From Vescimonas coprocola (GTDB taxonomy: Bacteria > Bacillota > Clostridia > Oscillospirales > Oscillospiraceae), in contig NZ_AP023418.1 in assembly GCF_018408575.1 (NCBI RefSeq), positions 1 through 64,000 on the forward strand: a stretch of 64,000 bases of DNA, read 5' to 3'. Every line of letters starts with the position of its first letter. Position 1 is the first letter of the stretch. A program made the translations under genes and the position numbers. The notes beneath the pieces are model-generated. The model was not told the origin of the DNA. It saw only the letters and a list, made by a program, of their open reading frames with translations, and searched no databases. Positions 36,894 through 45,258 of this stretch are shown here, in pieces.

Positions 36894-37430
36894 TTACTCC
36901 GTCTCGATGAGACCGTAGCCGCCGTTGTTGCGGTGATACACCACGCAGATATTGCCGGTCTCCACGCTGCGGAATACATAGAAGGAGTGATCCAGCAGGT
37001 TCATCTGCAAAATAGCCTCCTCGGTGCTCATAGGCTTCACGGCGAAGCGCTTGGTACGCACCAGATGGTACTCCGGCTCCTCCACCACATCGAACTCGGC
37101 AGGGATATTGGAGGTCAGAGCGTCGGGGCGCAGATTCCGGGCCAGCCGGGTCTTGTTCTTGCGGATACGGCGGTCGATGAAGGCCACCGCCTCGTCAATG
37201 GCGCCCCGCATATCCCCGTCGGGGTCCTCCTCCTGCGCCCGAAACAGCGTGCCGTTGGCGGCCCGGATGGTCAGCTCCACCACGCAGCGGTTCTTTTTTT
37301 CTACGGCGAAGGTCACAAAGGCGTCTGCCTCCTCCGGGAAGTACCGATCCAGCTTGCTGATCTTCTTCTCGGCATATTCCTTGATGGAGTCGTTCAGCGC
37401 AATTTTCTTACAGGCAAATGTGAACTTCAT
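36894..37430 (-). CDS. hpf: Long-form ribosome hibernation promoting factor
   Basis: 178 aa: N-terminal YfiA/HPF domain (1-100, MKFTFACKKIALNDSIKEY and DRYFPEEADAFVTFA) that sits in the decoding site, and the C-terminal dimerisation domain (about 115-178, VVRTKRFAVKPMSTEEAILQM-type) that produces 100S ribosome dimers. Full length for Firmicutes. Single gene with its own terminator. Contributes to stationary-phase survival. Confidence 0.95.
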   Translation of the reverse strand: MKFTFACKKIALNDSIKEYAEKKISKLDRYFPEEADAFVTFAVEKKNRCVVELTIRAANGTLFRAQEEDPDGDMRGAIDEAVAFIDRRIRKNKTRLARNLRPDALTSNIPAEFDVVEEPEYHLVRTKRFAVKPMSTEEAILQMNLLDHSFYVFRSVETGNICVVYHRNNGGYGLIETE

Positions 37431-37638
37431 GTGGCTTGCTCCTTTCCAAGTGTCCTTTGCAAAAAGGGGGGAAGGGTCGGGGAGAGGTTTCCCCTTATCC
37501 TTGTGGGCATTATACCATGTTGCATACTGTTTGAAAAGGTGCTTTGCCTATTTTTGTGGATAATTCACAAAAAATTAAAATCCACGACAAATTCGACAGG
37601 AAGCGGAAAAAGTTCCTGTTTTCCGCCAAAAGCTCCTA

Positions 37639-37733
37639 TTTACAAAACTGTCGGACGGGTATATCATAAGCATCGGAAGCTTTCCAATATCCCACCCGCT
37701 TGGGCCGCTCTGCTTGCAGGGCGGCTCCTTTTT
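37639..37733 (+). ncRNA. Candidate short transcript upstream of the radical SAM gene
   Basis: In the 453-base gap between hpf (minus) and the radical SAM gene (plus) there is a plus-strand promoter TTTACA (37639-37644), 17-base spacer, TATCAT (37662-37667), and then a terminator: 12-base arms with two G-U pairs (37702-37713, 37716-37727) plus CTTTTT. No gene lies between them, so a transcript of about 60 bases is predicted, either a small RNA or an attenuated leader. Confidence 0.45.
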
Positions 37734-37816
37734 ATGGAAAGCCACAAAATCATCCCATCAGCACCTGCGCTGCGGCATCATAGCCGAGAGAAGAACCTCC
37801 TCCCCCATAGATGTTC

Positions 37817-37844
37817 TTGCACATTTCAGCAGATATGGTATACT
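37817..37844 (+). promoter_or_regulatory. Promoter of the radical SAM operon
   Basis: TTGCAC (37817-37822), 16-base spacer, TATACT (37839-37844), 40 bases upstream of the start codon. Confidence 0.65.
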
Positions 37845-37883
37845 GTAAATCAGAGAATAACAGGATAGGGAGGGCTGATTCGG

Positions 37884-39284
37884 ATGCGTATCACCCGTCG
37901 TGAGAAAAAATTCTGGGAGCAGCACCTGAGCTGCGTTCGCCATATCACACTGGATCCCAAGGGTCCGGGCGTGGTGCGGCTGCACATGATCCCGCCACGG
38001 GCGGAGGGGAAGGACGAACCCTTCCTTCTACTGCTGAACGGGGCCAAGCTGATCCCGCTGAATCTCAGCTGGGCCATTCTGCTGGCCAACTTCATGGCGG
38101 CCTTGGAGAGCTTCTTCACAGAGAGCGACAACGCCCCGGACCGTGAGGTGGAGCAGGTGGATTGGGAGCGTCTGGCGGAGGAGGCCGTGACGGCCACCCG
38201 CAGCGTTTACCCCCGGACCAAGCCGGAGCAGCTGCGGGAGGACCTTGCTCTGCTGATGGAGAGCCTCATCGCCATCGCACGGGGGCAGGAGCCGCCGGTG
38301 GAGGTAGGAACCCTAAGTCTGGGGGACTATGCCCCCTATATGTCGGCGCCCCACCGCATGGACCTGATGGTCAGCGCCATGACGCAGGACGGCGCATGGC
38401 ACTGCAATCAGAAGTGTCTCCACTGCTACGCCGCCGGACAGCCCATGGGCGAGAGCCGGGAGCTGACCACCGCTCAGTGGAAGGAGGCGCTGGAGCGCCT
38501 GCGCCACGCCAATATCCCGCAGGTGACCTTCACCGGCGGAGAACCCACCCTCCGGGCGGATCTGGTGGAGCTGGTGGAGGCCGCCCAGTGGTTCGTGACC
38601 CGCCTCAACACCAACGGCCGTTTGCTGACGCCGGAGCTGTGCCGCCGGCTGTATGAGGCAAGCCTTGACAGCGTGCAGGTGACGCTGTACAGCGCCGATG
38701 CCGCTGTCCACAATACGCTGGTGGGCGCACCGGGCTTCGACGACACGGTGCAGGGCGTCCGCAACGCTGTGGCGGCGGGCCTGATGACGTCGGTGAACAC
38801 GCCGCTGTGCAGCCTGAATCGGGATTATGCCGCTACCCTCCGCTTTGTGCATGAGCTGGGAGTGCGATACGTCACCTGTTCCGGGCTCATTCCCTCCGGC
38901 GGCGCTGAGACGGAGGCCAGCCAGGCCACCCGCCTGACGCAGGAGGAGCTGACTGCCGTGCTGCGTCAGGCCGTGGAGACGGCGGAGGAGCTGGGCATGG
39001 AGATCGACTTCACCAGCCCCGGCTGGCTGCCGGAGGAGACGCTCCGGAGCCTTGGCCTGCACCTGATCCCCAGCTGCGGAGCCTGCCTGAGCAACATGGC
39101 CGTCACCCCCGACGGGCAGGTAGTTCCCTGCCAGAGCTGGCTGGGCGGCACCACGCTGGGGAACCTCCTCACCGACGACTGGTCCGCCATCTGGGACGGC
39201 GAGACCTGCCGGGCCATCCGGGCCAAGAGTGCCAAGCTGGAGCATATCTGCCAGCTGGGCGAGGGAAACAGAGAGGGGTGCTGA
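37884..39284 (+). CDS. Radical SAM/SPASM peptide- or protein-modifying enzyme
   Basis: 466 aa. An N-terminal region of about 150 residues, perhaps a PqqD-like substrate-recognition module, is followed by the radical SAM core with the 4Fe-4S motif CNQKCLHC near residue 173, GGEPTL near 215, and a TIM-barrel. A C-terminal SPASM-type region with cysteines in PSCGACLSNM, VPCQSW and HICQLGEGNREGC may hold auxiliary clusters. Enzymes of this design make thioether or C-C crosslinks in peptides or proteins. AGGGAGGGC precedes ATG 37884. It is followed after two bases by the Cys-tail protein, the obvious substrate candidate. Confidence 0.88.
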   Translation: MRITRREKKFWEQHLSCVRHITLDPKGPGVVRLHMIPPRAEGKDEPFLLLLNGAKLIPLNLSWAILLANFMAALESFFTESDNAPDREVEQVDWERLAEEAVTATRSVYPRTKPEQLREDLALLMESLIAIARGQEPPVEVGTLSLGDYAPYMSAPHRMDLMVSAMTQDGAWHCNQKCLHCYAAGQPMGESRELTTAQWKEALERLRHANIPQVTFTGGEPTLRADLVELVEAAQWFVTRLNTNGRLLTPELCRRLYEASLDSVQVTLYSADAAVHNTLVGAPGFDDTVQGVRNAVAAGLMTSVNTPLCSLNRDYAATLRFVHELGVRYVTCSGLIPSGGAETEASQATRLTQEELTAVLRQAVETAEELGMEIDFTSPGWLPEETLRSLGLHLIPSCGACLSNMAVTPDGQVVPCQSWLGGTTLGNLLTDDWSAIWDGETCRAIRAKSAKLEHICQLGEGNREGC

Positions 39285-39286
39285 CC

Positions 39287-40375
39287 ATGAAAAAGACCAT
39301 TTGCCGGGCGCTGCTGTGTCTGCTGCTGGCGGCCTGTCTGCTGCCCCTGACGGCCCGCACCGCCCACGCCGACAAGATCTACGACGAGATCGTCAACTAT
39401 CAGGTGGACGTCACTCCCAACACCGAGGACGGCAGTCTGACGATTCAGGTGACGCTGGACTGGAAGCCTCTGGAGGATCTGCCTGCCACCAACTCCCAGA
39501 AGGGCGGGGCCAAGATCGGCATCCCCAACGGTTCCATCCGGGAGATGACGGCCCTCACCGACAACATCCAGAGCATCGATCACGACAACAGCTACGCCTA
39601 CATCGACTTCACCCAGTCCTACGATGCCAACGAGACCTTCCACTTCGCTTTCCGCTGGGTGCAGGAGTATATGTATGCCCTCAGCGACAGCGGGGCTGTA
39701 TCCTATGACTATACCCCCGGCTGGTTCGACAGCGCCCCGGTGGACGTCATGACCCTGACGTGGCACGACCCAGCCTCCGTGGCGGGCGTTGGCTCCGACG
39801 GCCAGACCGGCGGAGACCATGTGCTCACCGCCAGCAATATGAAACCGGGGGACCGGTTGAGTTTCACCGTGGAATATGCCAGCTGGCCCTCCACCCTGTA
39901 TTGGGAGAACAGCCGGGATAATCTGCCGGATAACAGCCGGGGCGACGACTCCTATGACGATTCCGACGATTCCGATAACTGGGTATTCACCGTATTCGTG
40001 ATATTCGTTCTGGTGATCTTCTTCGTGGCCCGGGCCGCCGCCTACGACGGCTATGCCGGCGGCTTCGGCACCCGCTACGTATTCGTCCACGGCCTGTGGT
40101 ATCCCGCCGGCCCGGATGGCCGCCATCCCCGTCCCGGCTCCGTGGGCACCAAGCATAAGCCCGCCCCGCCCCGCAGCAGCGGCTTCGGCGGCGGAAAGCG
40201 TGGCGGCGGTTTTGGAGGCGGTGGCTTCGGCGGAGGCGGCAGCCATTGCGCCTGCGCCTCCAGCTGTGCCTGTGCCTGTGCTTGCGCCTGCGCCGGCGGC
40301 GGCCGGGCGGGCTGCAGCGCCAAGAATCTGTATGGCGCCGTGAAGCTCAGCGAGGAGCTGACTGAAAACCTGTAA
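39287..40375 (+). CDS. Membrane protein with Gly-rich, alternating Cys-Ala C-terminal tail
   Basis: 362 aa. Signal peptide (1-29, ending AHA), an extracytoplasmic beta-rich domain (about 30-220, loosely DUF2207-like), an acidic Asp/Ser stretch, one membrane helix (about 228-250, WVFTVFVIFVLVIFF), then a cytoplasmic tail. The tail is Gly-rich (FGGGKRGGGFGGGGFGGGG) and ends in eight cysteines, 321-343: C-A-C-A-S-S, then five Cys-Ala pairs, GGGRAGC. A short SAKNLYG-type end follows. ATG 39287 is favoured by GAGAGGGG and the signal peptide. Such a tail is on the same side of the membrane as the adjacent radical SAM enzyme and looks like its target. Function unknown. Confidence 0.78.
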   Translation: MKKTICRALLCLLLAACLLPLTARTAHADKIYDEIVNYQVDVTPNTEDGSLTIQVTLDWKPLEDLPATNSQKGGAKIGIPNGSIREMTALTDNIQSIDHDNSYAYIDFTQSYDANETFHFAFRWVQEYMYALSDSGAVSYDYTPGWFDSAPVDVMTLTWHDPASVAGVGSDGQTGGDHVLTASNMKPGDRLSFTVEYASWPSTLYWENSRDNLPDNSRGDDSYDDSDDSDNWVFTVFVIFVLVIFFVARAAAYDGYAGGFGTRYVFVHGLWYPAGPDGRHPRPGSVGTKHKPAPPRSSGFGGGKRGGGFGGGGFGGGGSHCACASSCACACACACAGGGRAGCSAKNLYGAVKLSEELTENL

Positions 40376-40384
40376 TTTATCTCG

Positions 40385-40421
40385 ATTACGCAGCGTGACT
40401 GTCCCGGTTGCGCTGCGTAAT
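40385..40421 (+). terminator. Hairpin after the Cys-tail gene
   Basis: 11-base perfect arms (40385-40395, 40411-40421), 15-base loop, weak GATTTGC tail. Confidence 0.55.
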
Positions 40422-40525
40422 GATTTGCGCTGTGGGTTTACCATGGATGACAATGTTGCCCGATCATAGAGCGCCGTTTTCGCACGGAGAATGTGGCACC
40501 GGCAAAACTCACCCCCAAAAAACAA

Positions 40526-40554
40526 GCAGGCAGAAGCTTTACGCTTCTGCCTGC
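40526..40554 (-). terminator. Terminator of the yab cluster
   Basis: 12-base perfect arms (40526-40537, 40543-40554). On the minus strand it is followed by TTGTTTTTTGGG, ten bases after the yabR stop. Confidence 0.88.
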
Positions 40555-40564
40555 CTATTTTCAA

Positions 40565-41032
40565 TTATCTTCTCCTGCGCCCGCTGCCCCGCTTCCCCGC
40601 CATATAGCGGTTCAGCTCCGACTGTTTGCTGTCGGACTGGGTCATGAACTGCTTCAGCTTGTCCTCGAAGGACGGCTCCGCCGGGGGCTGCATGGCCACT
40701 GTAGCCTGTGCCGGACGGGGAGACCGACCGCCGCTGCGGGGGCCGGGACGACTGCCCTGGGGCCGGGCCGATCGGGCCGGCTGCGGGCGTTCCTGCTGGG
40801 GTTGGGCCTGCTTGATGGACAGATTGATTTTCCCCTCCGGGGAGAGGGAGAGGATCTTCACGGTGACCTCCTGCCCCTCGGTGAGGTAGTCGTGGACGTC
40901 GCTGACAAAGGCAGCGGCCACCTCTGATATGTGGACCAAACCGGACTTCCCGCCGGGTAGGCTCACAAATGCGCCGAATTTGGTGATTGCGGTGACTTTC
41001 CCGCTGATGATCGTCCCAACCGCCAGTTCCAT
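40565..41032 (-). CDS. yabR: S1-domain RNA-binding protein (YabR-like)
   Basis: 155 aa. One S1 RNA-binding fold (residues 1-75, GTIISGKVTAITKFGAFVSL) followed by a long Pro/Arg/Gln-rich, probably disordered segment and a basic C-terminus. Last gene of the spoVB-mazG-rqcP-yabP-yabQ-divIC-yabR cluster, the same place as yabR in Bacillus. Role in RNA binding is inferred from the fold. Confidence 0.85.
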   Translation of the reverse strand: MELAVGTIISGKVTAITKFGAFVSLPGGKSGLVHISEVAAAFVSDVHDYLTEGQEVTVKILSLSPEGKINLSIKQAQPQQERPQPARSARPQGSRPGPRSGGRSPRPAQATVAMQPPAEPSFEDKLKQFMTQSDSKQSELNRYMAGKRGSGRRRR

Positions 41033-41074
41033 ATACTTCTCTATTGACTCCCTTCGGTGTTGAAATGGGGATGC

Positions 41075-41371
41075 TCAGTTGTTCACGTCCGGAAAGATGC
41101 GCTCGCCGTCCTCCGCCAGCCCCAGCCGGTCACGGGCCAGCCCCAGAATGTAGTCCGGGTCGTCGGCGTGGGACAGCGCATCCTTCAGGGAGTTGTTCTC
41201 CTCCTCCTTCTGCTCCACCTGAGTGCGGAGCCGTGCCTCCTGCTCCTTGGCGGCGGAGAGGTCACCATAGACTTCCACCAGCTTATAGGCCATCACGCCC
41301 AGCAGGATCAGCAGCACCAGTGCGCCCAGCAGACCGCTCCGGCGTTTTTTTGTGTTTTTCTTCCGTGCCAT
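41075..41371 (-). CDS. divIC: Septum formation initiator (FtsB/DivIC)
   Basis: 98-aa bitopic division protein: basic cytoplasmic start MARKKNTKKRRS, one helix (about 14-33), then an extracytoplasmic coiled coil (35-65) and a short tail. Part of the FtsL-DivIC-FtsQ complex at the septum. AAAGGAGACC lies upstream of the ATG. The apparent yabQ frame runs 89 bases into it. Confidence 0.85.
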   Translation of the reverse strand: MARKKNTKKRRSGLLGALVLLILLGVMAYKLVEVYGDLSAAKEQEARLRTQVEQKEEENNSLKDALSHADDPDYILGLARDRLGLAEDGERIFPDVNN

Positions 41372-41838
41372 AGCGGTCTCCTTTCCTGCGCCTTGCAGAT
41401 GGGGGATACTCCCACCGATACTGTTTCATTGTAGCGTATTTTTTCCAAAAAAGAAAGTGTTTTTTCAGGGAATTCCCGATTTTTTTCGCCAACTTTACAC
41501 CAAAGTGCAGCGGAAGTGCCAGCAGCCGTCCAAAGGCGGCGGCAGCGGCGACCCAAAAGTCCCACAGCGGCCGCAGCAGCGGTGCCAGCAGCAGAAAATA
41601 CAGCCCCGCTCCGCCGCAGGCTCCCAGCAGCAAAAAGAGCCGTGCCTCGCCCTGGCTCACCGCCGTCAGGAACCACACCATCAGCACCAGCCCGCCCCCC
41701 GGTGAACAGGGCATCCGTCAGGTGGATCAGCCGACCCCGCCGCAGGGGCCGCAGCAGATCATAGACCACCCCACCCAGCATCCCCAGCAGCGCCGCCTGC
41801 CCCAACAGCAGCAGCTGGGCGGAGACATAGTTCTCCAT
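41283..41838 (-). pseudogene. yabQ: Spore cortex protein YabQ, frameshifted in a G tract
   Basis: The start MENYVSAQLLLLGQAALLGM at 41838 and the Val-Tyr-Asp-Leu-Leu-Arg block are YabQ-like, but after about 45 codons the reading moves to another frame, where the hydrophobic helices (GGGLVLMVWFLTAVSQ, LLGACGGAGLYFLLLAPLLRPL) continue. The break is at six Gs on the coding strand (41695-41700); with five, the two halves join cleanly. YabQ is a membrane protein needed for spore cortex. The joined product would be about 185 aa and its end overlaps divIC. Real mutation, phase-variable tract or sequencing error cannot be separated here. Confidence 0.75.
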
Positions 41839-41842
41839 CCCC

Positions 41843-42124
41843 TCAGCCGAACAGTCGGGACAGCAGGGAGGTGCGCCCTGCGGCAGGCTCCTCATAGCTG
41901 ATGGAGTCGATGTGGCCGTCCACATGGAGCTCTCCGCCGTCCAGCGTGAGCTTCCCGATGTGCAGCCCCTCGCCAGTGACCACCAGCTCCCCCACGCAGG
42001 TGGACATGACGATGCATGTCTCGTCGAATCGGGCCACGTCCTCCACTCCGGATACCGTCAGACGCTCCCGGCCATCCAGCTCCAGCCGGTGGTGCAGGGG
42101 AGCGCCGGTGATCTCATATGCCAT
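41843..42124 (-). CDS. yabP: Sporulation protein YabP
   Basis: 93-aa soluble protein of the YabP/YqfC family needed for spore coat/cortex assembly. Family features: H-RLELDGRERLTVSGVEDV near the start and the beta-rich middle. The ATG at 42124 has AAAGGAGC upstream; earlier codons are not supported. Ends four bases before yabQ begins, so both are coupled. Confidence 0.9.
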   Translation of the reverse strand: MAYEITGAPLHHRLELDGRERLTVSGVEDVARFDETCIVMSTCVGELVVTGEGLHIGKLTLDGGELHVDGHIDSISYEEPAAGRTSLLSRLFG

Positions 42125-42183
42125 AAAAAAGCTCCTTTCATACACATACATACTACGATATGTGTATGAAAGGGGCTCTTCGG

Positions 42184-42438
42184 TTATGACGGGCTGTCCA
42201 TGATCTCCCGGTACATGGCGGCGGCCTCGGCCTTACCCACATTGTCCGCTACGGTGAGTACCTCCACCTCCAGCGTCCGCTGGCCGAAGCGGATGGCGAT
42301 GCGGTCGCCGGGCTTCACGTCGTAGGAGGCCCGCTGCACCCGGCCATTGACCATGACACGCTCATTGTCGCAGGCCTCATTGGCCACGGTACGGCGCTTG
42401 ATGAGCCGGGAAACCTTCAGATATTTGTCCAGACGCAT
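42184..42438 (-). CDS. rqcP: S4-domain RNA-binding protein RqcP (YabO)
   Basis: 84-aa S4 fold: MRLDKYLKVSRLIKRRTVA is the RNA-binding helix pair. Orthologous position to B. subtilis yabO (rqcP), a factor of ribosome-associated quality control that supports alanine-tail synthesis by RqcH on stalled 50S subunits. Between hup and yabP, AAAGGAGCG upstream. Confidence 0.9.
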   Translation of the reverse strand: MRLDKYLKVSRLIKRRTVANEACDNERVMVNGRVQRASYDVKPGDRIAIRFGQRTLEVEVLTVADNVGKAEAAAMYREIMDSPS

Positions 42439-42504
42439 GAAACGTCGCTCCTTTCATGAAAAGGTCGGTGTGCCGCAGCACACCGACCGAAACCATATAA
42501 AACC

Positions 42505-42780
42505 TTACTTCGCAACGGCGTCCTTCAGAGCCTTGCCGGCCTTGAAGGTGGGAACAGCGGAAGCGGGGATCTCGATGGTCTCCTTGGTCCGGGGATTCAG
42601 GCCGGTGCGGGCGGCACGCTTCTTCACCTCGAAGGAGCCAAAGCCCACCAGCTGGACCTTGTCGTCGTTCTGCAGGGCCTCGGTGATGGAAGCCAGAGTA
42701 GCGGTGATGACAGCCTCGGTGTCCTTCTTGGACAGGCCGGCCTTCTCGGCGGCAGCGGCGATCAGTTCGGTTTTATTCAT
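42505..42780 (-). CDS. hup: DNA-binding protein HU
   Basis: 91-aa nucleoid protein: MNKTELIAAAAEKAGLSKKD start, the GFGSFEVKKRAARTGLNPRT beta-arm that inserts into the minor groove, and VPTFKAGKALKDAV end. It sits inside the yab cluster between mazG and rqcP; in Bacillus the two are neighbours. Confidence 0.96.
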   Translation of the reverse strand: MNKTELIAAAAEKAGLSKKDTEAVITATLASITEALQNDDKVQLVGFGSFEVKKRAARTGLNPRTKETIEIPASAVPTFKAGKALKDAVAK

Positions 42781-42842
42781 GGTGATTCCTCCTAAAAAAT
42801 GTTTCTTTGGTACGTCTATATCCTAAAACGATATCCATCGCA

Positions 42843-43634
42843 TTAAGATCGCTTGGCCTCGACCCACAGGGTCTCCAGCGTTTCCAGCGGCAGTTGATCC
42901 ACGGATTTCCCCATGGCGGCTGCCCCCTCCTCCACCGCCCGGTAGCGGCGGATGAATTTCTCACAGGTGCCGTGGATGGCGACCTCCGGGTCCACCCCGA
43001 CAAAGCGCCCCACCTTCACGGCGGCAAAGAGCACATCTCCCAGCTCCTCCGTCACGTCGCCGTCTCCGGCGGCGGCCCGGTGCAGCTCGGAAACCTCCTC
43101 GTCCAGCTTGGCCAGCGCTCCGGAGATGTCCGGCCAGTCGAACCCGTCACGGGCGGCCTTGCTCTGGAGCTTCTCCGCCCGCCACAGTCCCGGCAGGCTC
43201 CGGGCCACGGCATCCAGCGCCTGAGCGGTGGTCTGCTGGCCCTTCTCCCGGCGCTTGATGGCCTCCCAGCCCTCCAGCACCGTATCGGCGTCCTGCACCG
43301 TCTCCTGTCCCCCGAACACATGGGGATGCCGGAAGAGCATCTTGCGAACCTCACCGTCGGCCACATCGTCCATGGTGAAATCGCCGGCCTGCCGCTCGAT
43401 GTCGGCATGGAATACCACCTGCAGCAGCAGATCCCCCAGCTCCTCCTTCAGCAGGGCCGGATCCTCCCGGTCGATGGCCTCGGCGGCCTCATAGGCCTCC
43501 TCCAGCAGACTGCGCCGCAGGGAGGCGTGAGTCTGCACTCGATCCCAAGGACAGCCGCCCTCTGACCGCAGCAACGCCACGATGCGCAGCAGATCCGAAA
43601 GACCGTAATGCTCCTTCCTCTCAAAATCTATCAT
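42843..43634 (-). CDS. mazG: Nucleoside triphosphate pyrophosphohydrolase MazG
   Basis: 263 aa with tandem MazG domains. The first has CPWDRVQTHASLRR and EEAYEAAEAI near residues 28-55 (Mg-binding EExxE type), plus EELGDLLLQVVFHA near 65. Hydrolyses non-canonical NTPs to monophosphates in the cytosol. Bacillus yabN carries an extra N-terminal methylase domain; this one does not. Between spoVB and hup. Confidence 0.93.
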   Translation of the reverse strand: MIDFERKEHYGLSDLLRIVALLRSEGGCPWDRVQTHASLRRSLLEEAYEAAEAIDREDPALLKEELGDLLLQVVFHADIERQAGDFTMDDVADGEVRKMLFRHPHVFGGQETVQDADTVLEGWEAIKRREKGQQTTAQALDAVARSLPGLWRAEKLQSKAARDGFDWPDISGALAKLDEEVSELHRAAAGDGDVTEELGDVLFAAVKVGRFVGVDPEVAIHGTCEKFIRRYRAVEEGAAAMGKSVDQLPLETLETLWVEAKRS

Positions 43635-43679
43635 ATTTACGCTCCTATTGCAAGACTTTTCGTCATTTGTGAGAGATCC

Positions 43680-45236
43680 TTAAAAAAATCCAGATGGTTT
43701 TCGCCGCTTTTTGGCGGCAAAAACGGCACACAGCTCCTCTCGGCGCACTGCCCCCAGCAGCAGGACGAGACCGCCGTACACCGCAGCGGCTGCCGCTACG
43801 GCTCCCAGCACGGCCAGCGGCAGGGAAGCCCGGTGTACCAGCATCCGGTAAAAGCCGGAGGCCGTCACCGCCATGGCCCCCACTGCCACCAGCGTCCGGA
43901 GAGGAACGCCCCAGCGAAAGACTATCCCGGTGGTGCGTCCCACCGCCAGTAGGTTCATCCCCGCAATAAGCGCATAGCAGAGCAGTGTTCCCACGGCGGC
44001 GCCCCGGATGCCCCAAGCGGGGTCCGACACCAGCCGGTAGCTGACAGCGATTTTCACCGCCCCGCCGGTGAGCAGCGTTACCACCGGGATGTGCTCGTGG
44101 CCCCATGCCTGCAAAATACCGCCGGAGACCACCATCAGGCACACGCACACGGCAGCCAGCCCCAGCACCCGCAGGTGATGGGCGGCGGCAGCGGCGGTCT
44201 GCACCTGAGCGGGGTACAGCAGCCGCAGGACAGGCCCCGCCAGAACGGACAGCCCTATCCCCGACGGCAGCGCCAGCAGCAGTGCCATCCGCAGGGCGGT
44301 GCGGGTGTGGCGGCGGGCCGTCCGCCGGTCGCCCTGTCCCAGCGCTCCGCTGATGGCCGGCACCAGACTGACGCTGATGGGATAGAGAAAGGAGGGCGGC
44401 AGGGAGAACAGCGTCAGGGCGAAGGCGTACTCCCCGTATTGCCGGTTGGCCTCCTCCAGCCCCAGACCCAACCGGCTCTGGAGGGCATCCATGGCCACGG
44501 ACTGATCCAGCAGGGTGATGAAGCTCATGCCTCCGGCTCCCAGCGTAATGGGAACGCCGATCTTCAGCAGCTGACCCAGCACCTCCCGCCGGGAAGGTGG
44601 AGTGTCGCTGCCCATGCAGGAGGGCAGCCACCGCAGGGTCAGAACCAGCAGTGCCAGCAGTGAGCCTACGGTCACACCTGCCATGGCCCCGGCGGCCCCG
44701 ATCTCCGGGGAGACGCCCCGGACAGTCAGGAGATACCACGTAAGGCCCAGCCCCACCACCAGCTTCCCGGCGGATTCCACCACCTGACTGACGGCGGTGG
44801 GCAGCATCTGCCCCTGCCCTTGGGTGTAGCCCCGGATGGCGGACAGCAGACACACCGCCAGCAGCGCCGGGGCCAGTACCCGGATGGAGGGGGCCGCCAG
44901 CTCATTGTGCAGCAGGCCCGACAGCTGCCGGGGAAAGGTCAGCATCACACCGCTGCCCACCAGCCCCAGCGCCAGAAATAACGCCAGCGCCACATGGAAA
45001 ATGCGCCGCTGCCGCCGGGGTCTGCCCCTGCTCTGGGCGATGAGACGGCTCATGGCCAGCGGCAGACCGGCGGTGGAGAGGGTCAACAGCACGCCATAGA
45101 CGTTGTAGGCCGCCTGAAAGCAGCCCATGCCCCGGCTCCCCAGCAGGTTGCCCAGAGGGATCTTATACAAGGCCCCCAGCAGCTTGCTGACCGCTACCGC
45201 CGCCGTCAGCAGGGCGGCACCCCCCAGAAAGCCCAT
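43680..45236 (-). CDS. spoVB: Stage V sporulation protein B / MurJ-like flippase
   Basis: 518-aa polytopic protein (about 14 helices) of the MATE-related polysaccharide/lipid II flippase group. Start MGFLGGAALLTAAVAVSKLLGALYK is typical of SpoVB. Probably flips peptidoglycan precursors during spore cortex synthesis. GGGAGGG precedes the ATG. Head of the yab-type cluster, 22 bases after hemZ. Confidence 0.9.
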   Translation of the reverse strand: MGFLGGAALLTAAVAVSKLLGALYKIPLGNLLGSRGMGCFQAAYNVYGVLLTLSTAGLPLAMSRLIAQSRGRPRRQRRIFHVALALFLALGLVGSGVMLTFPRQLSGLLHNELAAPSIRVLAPALLAVCLLSAIRGYTQGQGQMLPTAVSQVVESAGKLVVGLGLTWYLLTVRGVSPEIGAAGAMAGVTVGSLLALLVLTLRWLPSCMGSDTPPSRREVLGQLLKIGVPITLGAGGMSFITLLDQSVAMDALQSRLGLGLEEANRQYGEYAFALTLFSLPPSFLYPISVSLVPAISGALGQGDRRTARRHTRTALRMALLLALPSGIGLSVLAGPVLRLLYPAQVQTAAAAAHHLRVLGLAAVCVCLMVVSGGILQAWGHEHIPVVTLLTGGAVKIAVSYRLVSDPAWGIRGAAVGTLLCYALIAGMNLLAVGRTTGIVFRWGVPLRTLVAVGAMAVTASGFYRMLVHRASLPLAVLGAVAAAAAVYGGLVLLLGAVRREELCAVFAAKKRRKPSGFF

Positions 45237-45258
45237 GTACCCTCCCGTCCGGGGATGC

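Noticed and set aside
40241-40320. Cys-Ala tail as a mistranslated simple repeat
   Set aside because: Codons for Cys and Ala vary (TGC/TGT, GCC/GCT) and the frame continues to a normal end, so it is maintained at protein level and is not just a DNA slippage product.
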